Source: Gnetum montanum
Taxonomy: Eukaryota; Streptophyta; Gnetopsida; Gnetales; Gnetaceae
NCBI GenBank assembly: GCA_015680685.1
Contig: MNCI01015796.1
Location: 468,034-532,033, forward strand
DNA: 64,000 nucleotides
Direction: 5' to 3'
The position numbers and the translations under genes were made by a program. Of the stretch, positions 12,601 through 23,074 are shown one piece after another. Numbering within the stretch: the first letter of the stretch is position 1; every line of letters starts with the position of its first letter. The notes below the pieces were generated by a model. It was not told where the DNA came from. It was given only the letters and a program-made list of their open reading frames with translations, and did no database searches.

Positions 12601-13014
12601 ATCTTCTATTTCACTGAGGACATGTGGACCTTTGCCCTTCAGCAGTGTATGTTGACTCTCCTGCCTTGAGTCCCTCATACGTTGTGCTTCTGTGGGATGG
12701 TAATCCCTCATGTCAAAATCATCTGCAACGTATTCAACATATAATTCTGTCATGTCAATCTATGCCAAGGCATAGAGAAGCATGTTTGGAACTGCACGAT
12801 CTAGGGGTAACACAATGTTACCTTGCAAATCTCTCCATCGCAGCTATTCATCTTGATGGAGGATAAAGGTGAAGTCTGGAATATACTCATCGGGATGAGT
12901 ATAAACTATCTTGTATTGTTTAGGACTTGGCTGATTTTGGTTATGTGTTTTATATTGCCGACTGTCTTGTGTATGGTCCTTAGGTGGTGAGTTGCTCTTA
13001 TGAGAAGAAGACAT
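9682..13014 (-). pseudogene. gag-pro: Element A gag-protease polyprotein, interrupted by stops
   Basis: Capsid/nucleocapsid and protease polyprotein, packaging the RNA genome into virus-like particles in the cytoplasm. I place the ATG at 13014 (MSSSHKSNS) because it is the first after the primer site and the same frame is used again at 12753, 11982, 11592, 10686 and 10263. Order: N-terminal domain (shared with E and F), an Arg/Ser/His-rich basic stretch near 12420-12150, the retrotransposon gag core (LKLFP...W...FNDKYQ...LDA) at 11982-11632, a zinc knuckle near 11206-11168 (C-E-I-Y-Q-Y-D-H-P-K-G-C-C; second Cys now Tyr), then protease with intact D-S-G at 10380-10372 and its I-I-M-G-R-A-W block. 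Breaks are in-frame stops plus shifts in the basic stretch. The tail after about 9790 is read-through into deleted-pol 3' sequence. Confidence 0.85.
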
Positions 13015-13137
13015 TGTTATCGGTGTGCTAATTTTACCGTTATAAAATTTTTTATCTTGATTAACTCGAAGGTTTGTTTAGGCTCCCAACGATGTGAGTG
13101 ATATCCTTTATGTTCTATTCGGTGCATAAACACTTAG

Positions 13138-13155
13138 TCCCTGGCAACGGTGCCA
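13138..13155 (-). promoter_or_regulatory. Element A primer binding site (tRNA-Asp type)
   Basis: On the minus strand TGGCACCGTTGCCAGGGA follows the 5' LTR after one base. It differs from the complement of plant tRNA-Asp 3' end (TGGCGCCGTTGCCGGGGA) only by two G-to-A changes, both at former CpG sites. Confidence 0.85.
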
Positions 13156-13156
13156 A

Positions 13157-14201
13157 TGATGAGTGGCGAGGTACCCCTACACTCAACCATACGAAATGAG
13201 TGTAGCACGTGCAATCTGGTCGAACTTCGCAGACTAAGTGCCTACACGCCCCATGGAACACTTGCGGTTAATCATTCGTTGTCTTCCTAGACTTACTTGT
13301 GATTATCACGGTGTATGGTTAAGTAAGTCCAAGGTATATGATTTTTATATCTTTTTATGTTTTTTGTCTCCTATGCTAACAAGGTGAAGGGTTGAGAAAC
13401 TAAGTACTAATTCTAACTAATGACTAAGTCTAAATTACCTAGTGTTAGCATCTGTTCCCACTTACTATACACACCTTGAACCGATACAACCGTGGCTACC
13501 AAACACTAATCGTTGCTGGGATCACCACGCGTAATGCACATGCTCGAAGTGGTCGTACTGAGGCACTTAACTAGGAGGAAAGTGTTGTGAGAATCTATTT
13601 AGCCTAAGTACAATGAGCAGTTGATTCCTTGACTAACCGTACACATCTAGGACTACCACTGGGATTACCAAGCATAGATCCTAGATACACCATTGGGTTA
13701 CCAAGCAGTCACACTAGATGCTCGTAATCAAGTCGTACTCATACCGCATGCGATGAGCAGCCAATTCCTTGACTATCCGTACACATCCTTAGATGCTCAT
13801 AATCAAGTCGTACTCATTCCGAATTCTAGGAGTTTAAGTGTGAGAGAAAAAATAATAAATAAAATTCTATTCCATGCACTGCAAGGTTTATCCGGAAAGC
13901 TCGTCTTTATTTCCGTACACAACTTGTGTTCAAGTACAATGTTGCTCGAATAAAGATCTGTTCACTTTAGGACTCCTACTTCTGGCACATGGAAAATATT
14001 CTATCTCTGGAGTGATCAAACTGCCAGAGTTTCCCTACTTCTGACTCATGATGGATAAACAAGGGAGAGCCACCTCTTATTTATAGATATGGTGGCAGAC
14101 CGTGATATTGCGTACACGACATCGCAGGGGAAGACGTGATATCGCGGCCGCCGCGATATCACGTACACGATATCGCGGCTCATGAAAATCGCGTCTCATC
14201 A
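13157..14201 (-). repeat. Element A 5' LTR
   Basis: Full-length LTR. On the element strand it begins TGATGAGACGCGATTTTC, carries several GCGATATC palindromes (14190-14104), then TATAAATA at 14085-14078, and ends ...CGCCACTCATCA next to the primer site. It resembles the 3' LTR closely apart from scattered transitions and the palindrome block length. Confidence 0.93.
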
Positions 14202-14206
14202 CTTGC
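14202..14206. repeat. Target-site duplication of element A, right copy (CTTGC)
   Basis: Perfect match to 6734-6738. Confidence 0.9.
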
Positions 14207-14856
14207 TCTTACCTATCTCAATTATTAATGGTGTTATTAGCCCATAAGCCTCCAAGCTAAACTAAGCCTTAATACCTATCTTTTTTCAATTACCTTAAGA
14301 TAAAAAAATTAATTAAAATTATTTTTAAAGAATAATAAAAACTCACATATCCTATGTCAGCAATGACCATCAAAGATCAGTGCTAGTGGTGCATTGGACA
14401 TTGTCATGCATCAATAGTTCCATACACTAATGCCTTTCTAGACACCCACATAATTTAGAAAACTCCTTAACCAATCCCCCTCCCTTCCCTCTATTTCCAC
14501 ACACACACACACACACCCCCCCCCCCCCCCCCCCCCCCCCCAACCTTTATCCATTCCCTCCATATAATTAAAATTTCATAAATAACACTAGCAGCCCTTA
14601 CCTCATGCATGTTGATGTCACCACATGGCTACATGACATGTTGTTAGTGCCCACCACTATACAAGCATACTCCACCTAATGCTTCCCTCCCTAGACATAG
14701 GAAAAACATAAAAGCATAGGCTACACTTTACATACTCTCCTCTACCCATGTCACGTCTAGCATGTACATGCAGCCCATCTTCATTCCTCTTCCCTACCCT
14801 TCCTCTCTTTCTCATTAACTTGCAATCCACTCCTTGGTCTTCCTTCCTTCCCTAAA
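14207..14856. other. Flank of element A; no gene seen
   Basis: AT- and CT-rich sequence with no supported frame. It holds the (AC)n/poly-C tract listed separately. It should be continuous with 6500-6733 once element A is removed. Confidence 0.4.
14499..14541. repeat. (AC)n followed by a 26-base poly-C run
   Basis: About nine AC repeats run directly into 26 consecutive C. The length is probably unreliable in assembly and is likely polymorphic. Confidence 0.95.
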
Positions 14857-15187
14857 CATTATGACTAGGATTTATTACTTTTCATTTATAGTGTTGAACC
14901 TATTCCATAATGGATTGTAACATGTGTGATTGATTATGAGCATTGCGCCTATTCCCATGAGGGATAGCGATGCATGTGTGTTTATTATTGTTTTATTTTT
15001 ATATTCATAATATCAATAAGAATCATAAAATATAAAATTATAAATATTTTCTTATTATGCCACCATGGGTTTTTCATTGTATTATATATATTATAATTTC
15101 TTTTATATTTATTAAACACAATAACATACACAACTATTCTTGGCAATCCATAGGATGTTCCTAGATTGTGTGCAATGCTCCTTTTTA
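14857..15187 (+). mobile_element. LTR fragment of the F type
   Basis: Matches the last third of the F LTR (about 15895-16260): the block around 'gtgagcattgc...cccatgaggga', 'ttattattgttttat', and 'ttaaacacaataacata...ttggcaatc'. It sits immediately before the F 5' LTR, in the same orientation. F may have inserted near the end of this older LTR, or the two are tandem remnants. Confidence 0.65.
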
Positions 15188-16288
15188 TGTCACACCTCTA
15201 GGTTGTATGAAAGTTTTATGTTTTATAGGATGTTTTGGGCTTCATTTGAGTATCCTATAGCCTTTTTGACATGTCCCCTAATATTTTTACTTTCATCCAA
15301 AACTAGCAACTAGAAGTGTGGTTGGGAGGGTATGCTGACTACCTTGCATTAGCACCTCCCCTGTGTTAGCACAAGGGCATTAATGCCCTTCCTACTAAGT
15401 CTAGTTTAATGGATTTTACCTATGGTATGACCTAGTTTGACCTAGGCTACATTGACATCTACACACTAGTGAACCTCTATCATTATCTTACAAAAACTAT
15501 AAATGCCTAGGATGATCTCTTACATACATAATTTATAACTTAGATATTTTATTTAGACTTTTGGCATTTGAATTGTGTAAATATATATTTCTCCCTTGGG
15601 TAAGTTGATTTTCATTCTATTTTGTGTATGTATTTCAAGTCATCCCTTTTACAAGTGCAACTATACCCTATCAAAGTGTTTCCTTGCTTACATAGCCTAG
15701 AACTATTTACTTGATGCAAAGTTCAATATTTTCCTGATAAATAAATTTCATGGTTTTCCCTTGGTTATGTATCATTAATGTCTTAAACATTAAAGTACTA
15801 ATAATATTTATTCCATTCCTATTTCATTGAGCTGCAACAATTCATCCTTATTTAAGGAGTTCTCAACTATATGATATGATGTTGCACCATTGAGATTATG
15901 AATAAGAGCCATTTATTGGTTGTTTCGTATGGTGCTACACTTATCTCATAAGGGATTGTGACACATGTAAGTGATTGTGAGCATTGCACTTATCCCCATG
16001 AGGGATTGTGATGTATTGTATGTTTATCATTGTTTTATTCTTTTATTCATAAAATCCATAAAAATCATAAAATTTAAAGTTATAATATTTTCTTATTTCC
16101 CCACAATGGAAACATGTGTTTTTCATTGTATTATATGTATTATAATCTCTTTTATATTTATTAAACACAATAACATATACAAGTGTTCTTGGCAATCTAC
16201 TCAACATCATCTTCAAAGCTTATGACTAGATTGCATCATGTTCTATATGATATAATCTCATTATTCATGATTAGTGAGATCCCTATCA
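15188..16288 (+). repeat. Element F 5' LTR
   Basis: Starts TGTCACACCTCTAGG and ends GATCCCTATCA one base before the primer site. A TATAAAT box is at 15498-15504, preceded by TTGAC/GTCAA-like repeats. The length, 1101 bp, is close to the 1107 bp of the other F-type LTR, but the two have diverged a great deal. Confidence 0.75.
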
Positions 16289-16289
16289 T

Positions 16290-16307
16290 TGGCACCATTG
16301 CATGAAA
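16290..16307 (+). promoter_or_regulatory. Element F primer binding site, decayed
   Basis: TGGCACCATTGC matches the first part of the tRNA-Asp-type primer sites of A and D; the remaining bases have drifted. It follows the LTR end after one T, as in A, B, D and E. Confidence 0.6.
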
Positions 16308-16429
16308 AGGCATTGACGAATTTTCTAGAAATACTTGTATATTTTTTATCTTAACATTTTTCAACCCAAGTGTATGTTTCTTTAGCATTGTGTGAAAGTT
16401 TTAAATGATATTGTGGATAATGCTCAAAG

Positions 16430-19400
16430 CTCACTCAAGACCTTTGCTAAAGCAAATATAAAAAAATAAAGGATGAATTTTGTCACAATTATACACTTAG
16501 AGGATGTGATCCGACTACTAATTATTTTGGCTTATCATCAAGCTAAGTAAGGGAGGTGGCATAATGCCCATGGATGGATCTCCAAGGGACTAACTGAGGC
16601 TACAACACATGATCTTAGAGATGGCCTAATCAACATTAGACTAAAGTATGATTGCACATACTATGTAGATCATGAGCTAGTGTAAAATGACTATGGATTC
16701 CTATACAAACAAAAGCTTTTATGTCAACTGGAAAAAGATGAGACTCATCATAGCTTTTCATTTAACCATTTAGATGGAGAGAATAATGATAAAGTAGACA
16801 ATATAGAAAAAAGTTAAATATGTCACAAATACTAATGGTTAGGAATAACTAACTGAAGTACATCTAGAACTTATGATGATAAACCTTCTTTTTAGGTTCC
16901 AATATTTGCACTTGATTGGATCATCTAATGATGATGATTCTCCTTTATTTGACTAGGATAACTATCATAAACTCAATGAAACTATACATATTCCACATAA
17001 GCATGTTCTTTACAACTATATTATATAAATTAACATGGCCAATATTCCAACATATAGAGGGTTTATCAGCAAGGATCTCCAACTCCACATGCAAGCATTT
17101 CACAATGCTTACTATTTGCAAGGCATTGTTAGTAATTAGCAAAAGTTGCAATTATTTCCTCACACCTTCATCAAGCATGTCAAAATTTGGTGCAAGTCCT
17201 TGCCTCCTAAATCAAATAAAAATATGTAGACATGATTTGAGTCTTCTATATCAAATTTTAGACCTATGTCTACATCTCAAACATTTTAAGGAAGATGGCC
17301 AAATGGAGGTAAGGAGCCTATAAATAAATAAACCTCATCATGAAAAGATACATGAAAAATGCCCACCATTGCATGAACCATGGCTTTAGCCAAAGAAAGT
17401 AGTCCATGCATATTGTGAAATACTTAAGACAAAAAAAAGCATGTAGACATGTATGAGATGGGCTAGGTACATAAAAAATTTATGGCCTAAATTACATCAC
17501 TCTTATACACCACTGCATGCATGGAAAGTAAATGATAAAGGTGAAAATTAGTTGAGAAGTACAATCATAATCCTTAGAATGAAAGGCAAGTCAAAAGTAA
17601 TAAAGGTAGAGCCAAACCTTCCACTATCATTAAGGTCTTGGCACAAGATCAAGTAAGAACCAAGAAAACCTTGATAGACTTAGCCTATAAGGTGGACTAG
17701 GTTTGGAAAAATATGGATGATAAGATGACCACTACTCTTAAGGACATTGAGGATAAGATGGTTGAAGCTACAACTATGACATACCATTCCAAATTTCATG
17801 GAAAACATCATAAACACATTATATTAGACATTACACATAAGAAGATAATATACCAAACATCAAATATATGTAACATTTGACATTATGCATAAATAAAATA
17901 ATAGAAAAAATGCAAAAGAAAAGAGGAAAGAATGCTTTATTGATATGGAATGGTGTACCTAAATCATTCTTTGAGAGTGTTCCTTGGGATTTTCTTCCTT
18001 TAGCATCTATCCCTTAGAGGAAATCTACCACTACCACCATGGTTATGCCTACAACCTAGTTAGAAGGGATGGCCAATCCTCTTCCTATCCTGCTTCACCC
18101 AACACTCATGACTCACCTTTTTTACTAGCTTTGCCACTCCATTAAGACATGACCTCTAAGCCTAGGTATATATGCCTTAGGTCAAACCCTGAAAGGTTAA
18201 CTCAAGAGACATCTCCATTATTACAATGTACCCTTTTAGGTCTCAATTACAACATGTCCTTTCACATTTTGTTATGATAACAATAACATTTTTTATGAAG
18301 AGGCACCATCTTCATTATGCAATAGCATCATTTGGGAGTAGGAATGTTACAATAGCCAAAGCAACTACACCACCTAAGCATTGAAAAAAGTATCATGAAA
18401 ATGGTAAAAGTAAGCTCTCATACTATAAGAGCATCAAAGAGGATCTAAATGAGCCTTTATCATCCTCCAATGATGAGGATCTTTGTGAATACTATGCAAA
18501 ATCTCATGAATAATAGTGCTACCTAGTCACACCCCACATGAATTGATAAGATCAAATGATTTAGGATGCCTCTAAATACTAATTTTAATAAAAGGTAAAT
18601 AAGGATGACTTTGTATCCTAGTCAATTTTACTATCTTGGAGGTGCATACCCACAACCCATGTAGTAATGACAAACTTCAAATTCTTGGGGTACTACTCCA
18701 TGGCATCTTCATACTCTAATGCAACAATAGATTATGCTTCTCTTTAATCCCTACTTTCAATGTATCTAGAAAGGTACTTACAAAACACTCCAAATGACAC
18801 CTTAGCAATATCTACCTATGCTAAGAAATCCTACCATCAAACTCCTCAATAGTAGTAGCAAAAGCTTCTACTTTCTAGTCCCATGTAAGGTGGGATACCC
18901 AATCTACCATAGCCAAGATAAGAAAAATCTTGTAATATTGCTTACTATACTAATCCTACTTCCATGTATGCTACTAGGTAATATTACTAAATACCTATTA
19001 ATTTGGTTGTAAGGAAAATTTAAAGGTTACATCTCAAAAAATTCTACTACAAGCACAAACATTAGTGTTGTGGAACTAAATCCAATCCATCATCTTCATC
19101 CTTTAGAGAGGATAATAATGCAAGGTCACATTAATGAGATTCCAGTAATGTTCCTTGAATACCATGAAAGCATAACATTCATTGTAGGAACAAGTTATAC
19201 AATTGTGTCTAGTATATCTAATAAGATCATACCTAATGGTGATGTCATAACCATCTCTATGTCCAAGGTGGCTACATGGGTAGTTAAGGAAGGACACTTA
19301 CCCAACAAGCGATCAAACCCTAGCAGTCCCATGGTAAAGATGCAAATTGGTAAAATATCATTTCCTAGATCTTTATGATTCCAGTTCAAGAGTCAACATC

Positions 19401-19860
19401 ATCTTGTTGGAGTCATATCTTAATTAGGAGCTTTCTCCTCTCAAGATTAATAACATTTAGCTAAAGCTAACAAACCAATCTTACACCTACCTCATGCAGT
19501 AGCTGAATAATGTGATGCAAACATTGGTGGCCTAGTCATACCCTATAGATTTCTTGGTGATAAAGCTACAAAGGTGAAAAAAACTGTCCTATCATCATGG
19601 GAAGAACCTAGTTGAGTGTCATTCATGAGAAGTTAGTATTCAAAGACCTCCATCTGAATATTAGCAAGAGAGATGAGACTAGGAAGATGTACTATAAGAA
19701 GATACCTTGTGATCATTCTCAATCATGTAGTGTTATACAAAAATGCCATTTAGATGAGCATGACTGAAGCATTCCCATCGACAAGCAATACTTGAAGTAT
19801 AATGAAGAATTTCATTCACCTCCAAGCATGACTAATGCTTAATTTCTATGCTACACTCAG
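16430..19860 (+). pseudogene. gag-pro: Element F gag-protease relic
   Basis: Recognisable blocks in the order seen in A and E. At 16540-16720 is the N-terminal domain (W-H-N-A-H-G...Y-Y-V-D-H-E-L-V). At 17035-17230 is the gag core (N-I-P-x-Y-x-G...Q-A-F-H-N-A-Y...K-L-Q-L-F-P-H-T). Charged helix sequence lies at 17640-17830. At 19290-19410 is the protease N-terminus (L-P-N-K...S-P-M-V-K-M-Q-I), with D-S-S-S in place of D-S-G, and at 19585-19720 the protease C-terminus (P-I-I-M-G-R). Many stops and several frameshifts are present. It is far more eroded than A, C or E, which fits F being the oldest layer. No zinc knuckle is clearly seen. Confidence 0.65.
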
Positions 19861-19869
19861 AGGTCTACT

Positions 19870-21970
19870 AGGTAATAGACATGGATTAGTGATAGGGGAA
19901 GGAATCCTTGACATCATATTAAAATTTATTTTTATTTCCACCATTTTTTATTTTTTTTAAATGAAGTTAGTGTGTTTAGTTAGAACTTTACTACTTTATG
20001 GGCTTGATAGGTAATCATTAGGATATTTTATTTTCTTTAATTATGTTTTCATATGTGTGTGAAAAAACCAATAATAATCATTAGGATATTTTCATTTCTT
20101 TAATTGTGTTTTTGTATGTGTGGAAAAACTAATTAATATGCTATATGAATGTTCATCTAATAAGAAAATGATGAATGGATTAGTGATAGATGCGATAATT
20201 ATGTGAGACTATTAAATAAGTCCAAAGTTGAGTCTTGATTAATGGAATGTTCATACATAGAATTTATCCATCCAATTTTCCTCTATTCATCACCATTGAA
20301 CTAAGCTTAGATTCAGTAGGGAGCTAGGTTTTAGAATGTAAGTTGTTGAAGCTAATATTACTGGAACCATGGCGCTAGTGTTGGATTCACACATTAAGAT
20401 GTGAGCTCTAGAATCATGGAGAAGTGCTTGGTTACTACAAAGAAAAGGGTTATCATCAAGGTCCTTTTCATTACTACATGGGTCTGATTAATGTAATAGA
20501 ATCAAGATGCATGTGCTTTTCATGCCTAATCTCCCTAGTTAGAATAATTTCATGATCTCATAAACCTATGTATGACATGTAGTGGGAGATGAATTCTCAT
20601 ATTCATGCAAGTCAAAGACTCTAGGTAGAGATCCAGTACTCCAATCATTTCCATGATTCTTACACATCATAAAAAATCCTCTTCTCATAAAAAAAAGAAA
20701 ATATGAAAAAAATGAATGAAAAATAAAGGAAAAGAATAAAAGGAGAAAATTACAAGAAAAGAAAAATAATAAAATAATGATGATGAAAACAGAATATAAT
20801 GGAAGGTGTAATATAACTTTAACCTTAGAAGTTTATGAAAATTGGTACTTTTACCATCCTTGACTAATCTCATAATTTCTTAATTGAGGCCAAAATGAGT
20901 GGTTGAACCAATACCTATGCAAGTCTTTCTCATGTTCAACTTGTTACCTATATCACTGAACTTTCAAAATTTAATAGTCCAAGATAATCTCTTGTTCATC
21001 CCTAACCATGGCCATGAAGGCCCAAAAGTCTCTTTCCTAGTAAACTTTGGTAATATTAAATGCTACTTCCATCTAAATCCTAAATCCATTTTTTTCTAAG
21101 TGCAAAGATCATATGCCTTAATCCAAACCATGATCACATCCAAATCTAGTAAACCCCAATTTCTTGGTCATGGAATGGTAATCACTATTAGCATATTAGA
21201 TTAATTAGTGTAGCCAAAGGAATTGATGAGAGGTTACCACTAAAGAAAAATTCAGTGAACCTACTATATATATGTGCATGAATGAAAGAAATAAAACTAG
21301 AATTTTGACTTCTAGATGATCTAGGGTACATTGCCTTAATTCAATTTCATCAATGGTTAGATCATGAAATAGTCAAGGCTAGATGACACTAGTAAGTAGT
21401 AGGTATAACCTTGTGTTAAGAAGGAAGACTTGGAGATTGATCCCTATTTTAAAGATGAATAGTAATGAAGAGATGTGGTAGTGAATCTCTCACAAGATGT
21501 AGGATATGCTCATGTTCTTATAAGAGCTAATTGAATGATTGGATAAGGATCCAATGATGTTGCACTCTTACCTTCTCTTTCTTGTTCATCATTCCTTCTC
21601 CATCTCTTTCTTTCCACTTTGTGCATGACTATGTATGATATGAAGTTAATCAAGTAAAGTATAGAATGAGATTTGGACATCTAAGGGGCCATGCTCACAT
21701 TGGATGCTAATGTCTTACTAGTTGTTGAAAATTCATAGGTGTTCCATCAATGAACTTCATAAGGGTAAGAAAGATAAGTGGCTACTATGAGATAGACCCA
21801 CTTGTGAATCCTTGATGACTTCGCACTATAAGCAAGAGAGCTTAAGCTTATCTTCCATGAAGATGATGGTTGCATGGCATCAAGTACTTTATTGATCTTT
21901 CACTTCTATGAGTGTTGACTCTTCAAGATTCAACATTTAATAATGATAAACCATTTTTAATTTACTTCAT
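19870..21970. other. Element F noncoding region up to the B insertion
   Basis: AT-rich with no supported frame. It contains a local direct duplication of about 60-70 bp ('taatcattaggatatttt' at about 20012 and 20075). Homology to the post-gag noncoding region of C is only suggested by similar T-rich composition. Confidence 0.45.
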
Positions 21971-22842
21971 TGATGAGTTACAAGTAGATCGTACGTCCAA
22001 CCATATGAATCACTAAGCATTCATGTGTGATCCGGTCAAATTTCATGGACTTATAGCCTTCTAAGTACATTGGTGTCTAGGAAGTAAAACTAACCATTGC
22101 AATTGTTGTCTTCCCAATTACACTTGTGAAATGCAAAGGTATGGTTAAGTGCAACTAAGGCATAGATTTTTATCATTTTTATGTTTTATGTTCTAAGTTG
22201 CCTGAGAATAAAAAAATATAGAATTAAAGATATTTAATTGCTAATTTAATCTAACTAGTTAATATTTATTTAATCCTAGCATGAGCATCCATTTCCACTT
22301 GTCGTACATGTCCTAAACATGTTTAATACTACTGGGTTACCAAATGTTAAGCATTACAAGGATTACCAAGTGCCAAGTGTATGTTCAAAGTGGTTGTACT
22401 TATGTGCTTAATTAATCGCTATTTAATCTAACTTAATTTAGGTTAATTAATTACTTAAACCATTAAAGAAAATAATTTTAAATATTAAATGCATAAAGAA
22501 AATAATTAATTTATTTTAAAGTGCTGCAAGGTTTATCAAAAAGCTTGTCTTTATTGTCACACACACTATTATGCTCAAGTACAACAATGCTCGAATAAAG
22601 ATCCATACACTCTTTAACTCCTACAGTAGACACTTAGGAAAATGTTCTAACTTTCAAACAAGAAAACTACAAGAGCTATGCTACAACTATGAGACTTATT
22701 ACCATAAATGTAGCTAGTGAGTGCATATTTATAGGCAAAAATGGACACTGCATTGATGGGGCCATGTCAACACATTAAATTCCACATCAACAGGACCATC
22801 TTGATGAGGCTTCATCAACGTAACCCTTGACATGACTCATCA
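21971..22842 (-). repeat. Element B 3' LTR
   Basis: Starts TGATGAGTTACAAG and ends CATGACTCATCA in plus coordinates. TATAAATA lies at 22733-22726 on the element strand. Its promoter region carries TTGATG/CATCAA and GTTGAC repeats rather than the CGATATCG palindromes of A and C. Confidence 0.9.
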
Positions 22843-22850
22843 TACCCCCA
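22843..22850 (-). promoter_or_regulatory. Element B polypurine tract
   Basis: TGGGGGTA on the minus strand abuts the 3' LTR, in the position and form seen in A, C and D. Confidence 0.7.
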
Positions 22851-23074
22851 CAGCTAAATGAAAACTCATCCTCAAGTGAAAAAAAGAATAAACAAGCTTC
22901 TTACAAAATTTTGGGAAGGTATGGGATTATTAACAAAATAATCACACACACATGATCAAACACTAAGTGCCCCAAGTGTACGGAATCACATTCATTACAA
23001 TTTTTTGGTGTTCAAGACAAAAAAATTAAATACCAAGACAAAATTGACAAACATAACTCCTCTAATGACATGAA

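Larger units (their letters stand above)
6739..14201 (-). mobile_element. Element A: complete, pol-deleted Ty3/gypsy (Athila-like) LTR retrotransposon
   Basis: Two LTRs of 1002 and 1045 bp in the same orientation bound a 5.4 kb interior read on the minus strand. A tRNA-Asp-type primer site abuts the 5' LTR (13157-14201), a CATGGGGGTA polypurine tract abuts the 3' LTR (6739-7740), and CTTGC flanks both ends. The interior holds gag and protease. Just after the protease it jumps to sequence that in element B lies beyond integrase, so RT, RNase H and integrase have been deleted cleanly. A could have moved only with proteins supplied by another element. Assignment to the Athila branch rests on the zinc knuckle spacing and similarity to B and E. 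Confidence 0.9.

Noticed and set aside
14499-14541. Poly-C run as a vector or adapter artefact
   Set aside because: It follows an (AC)n microsatellite in unique flank DNA, so a natural simple repeat is the simpler reading; length may still be wrong.
16916-17323. 135-codon plus-strand frame
   Set aside because: It is a shifted frame over the F gag core; another frame gives the recognisable Gag blocks.
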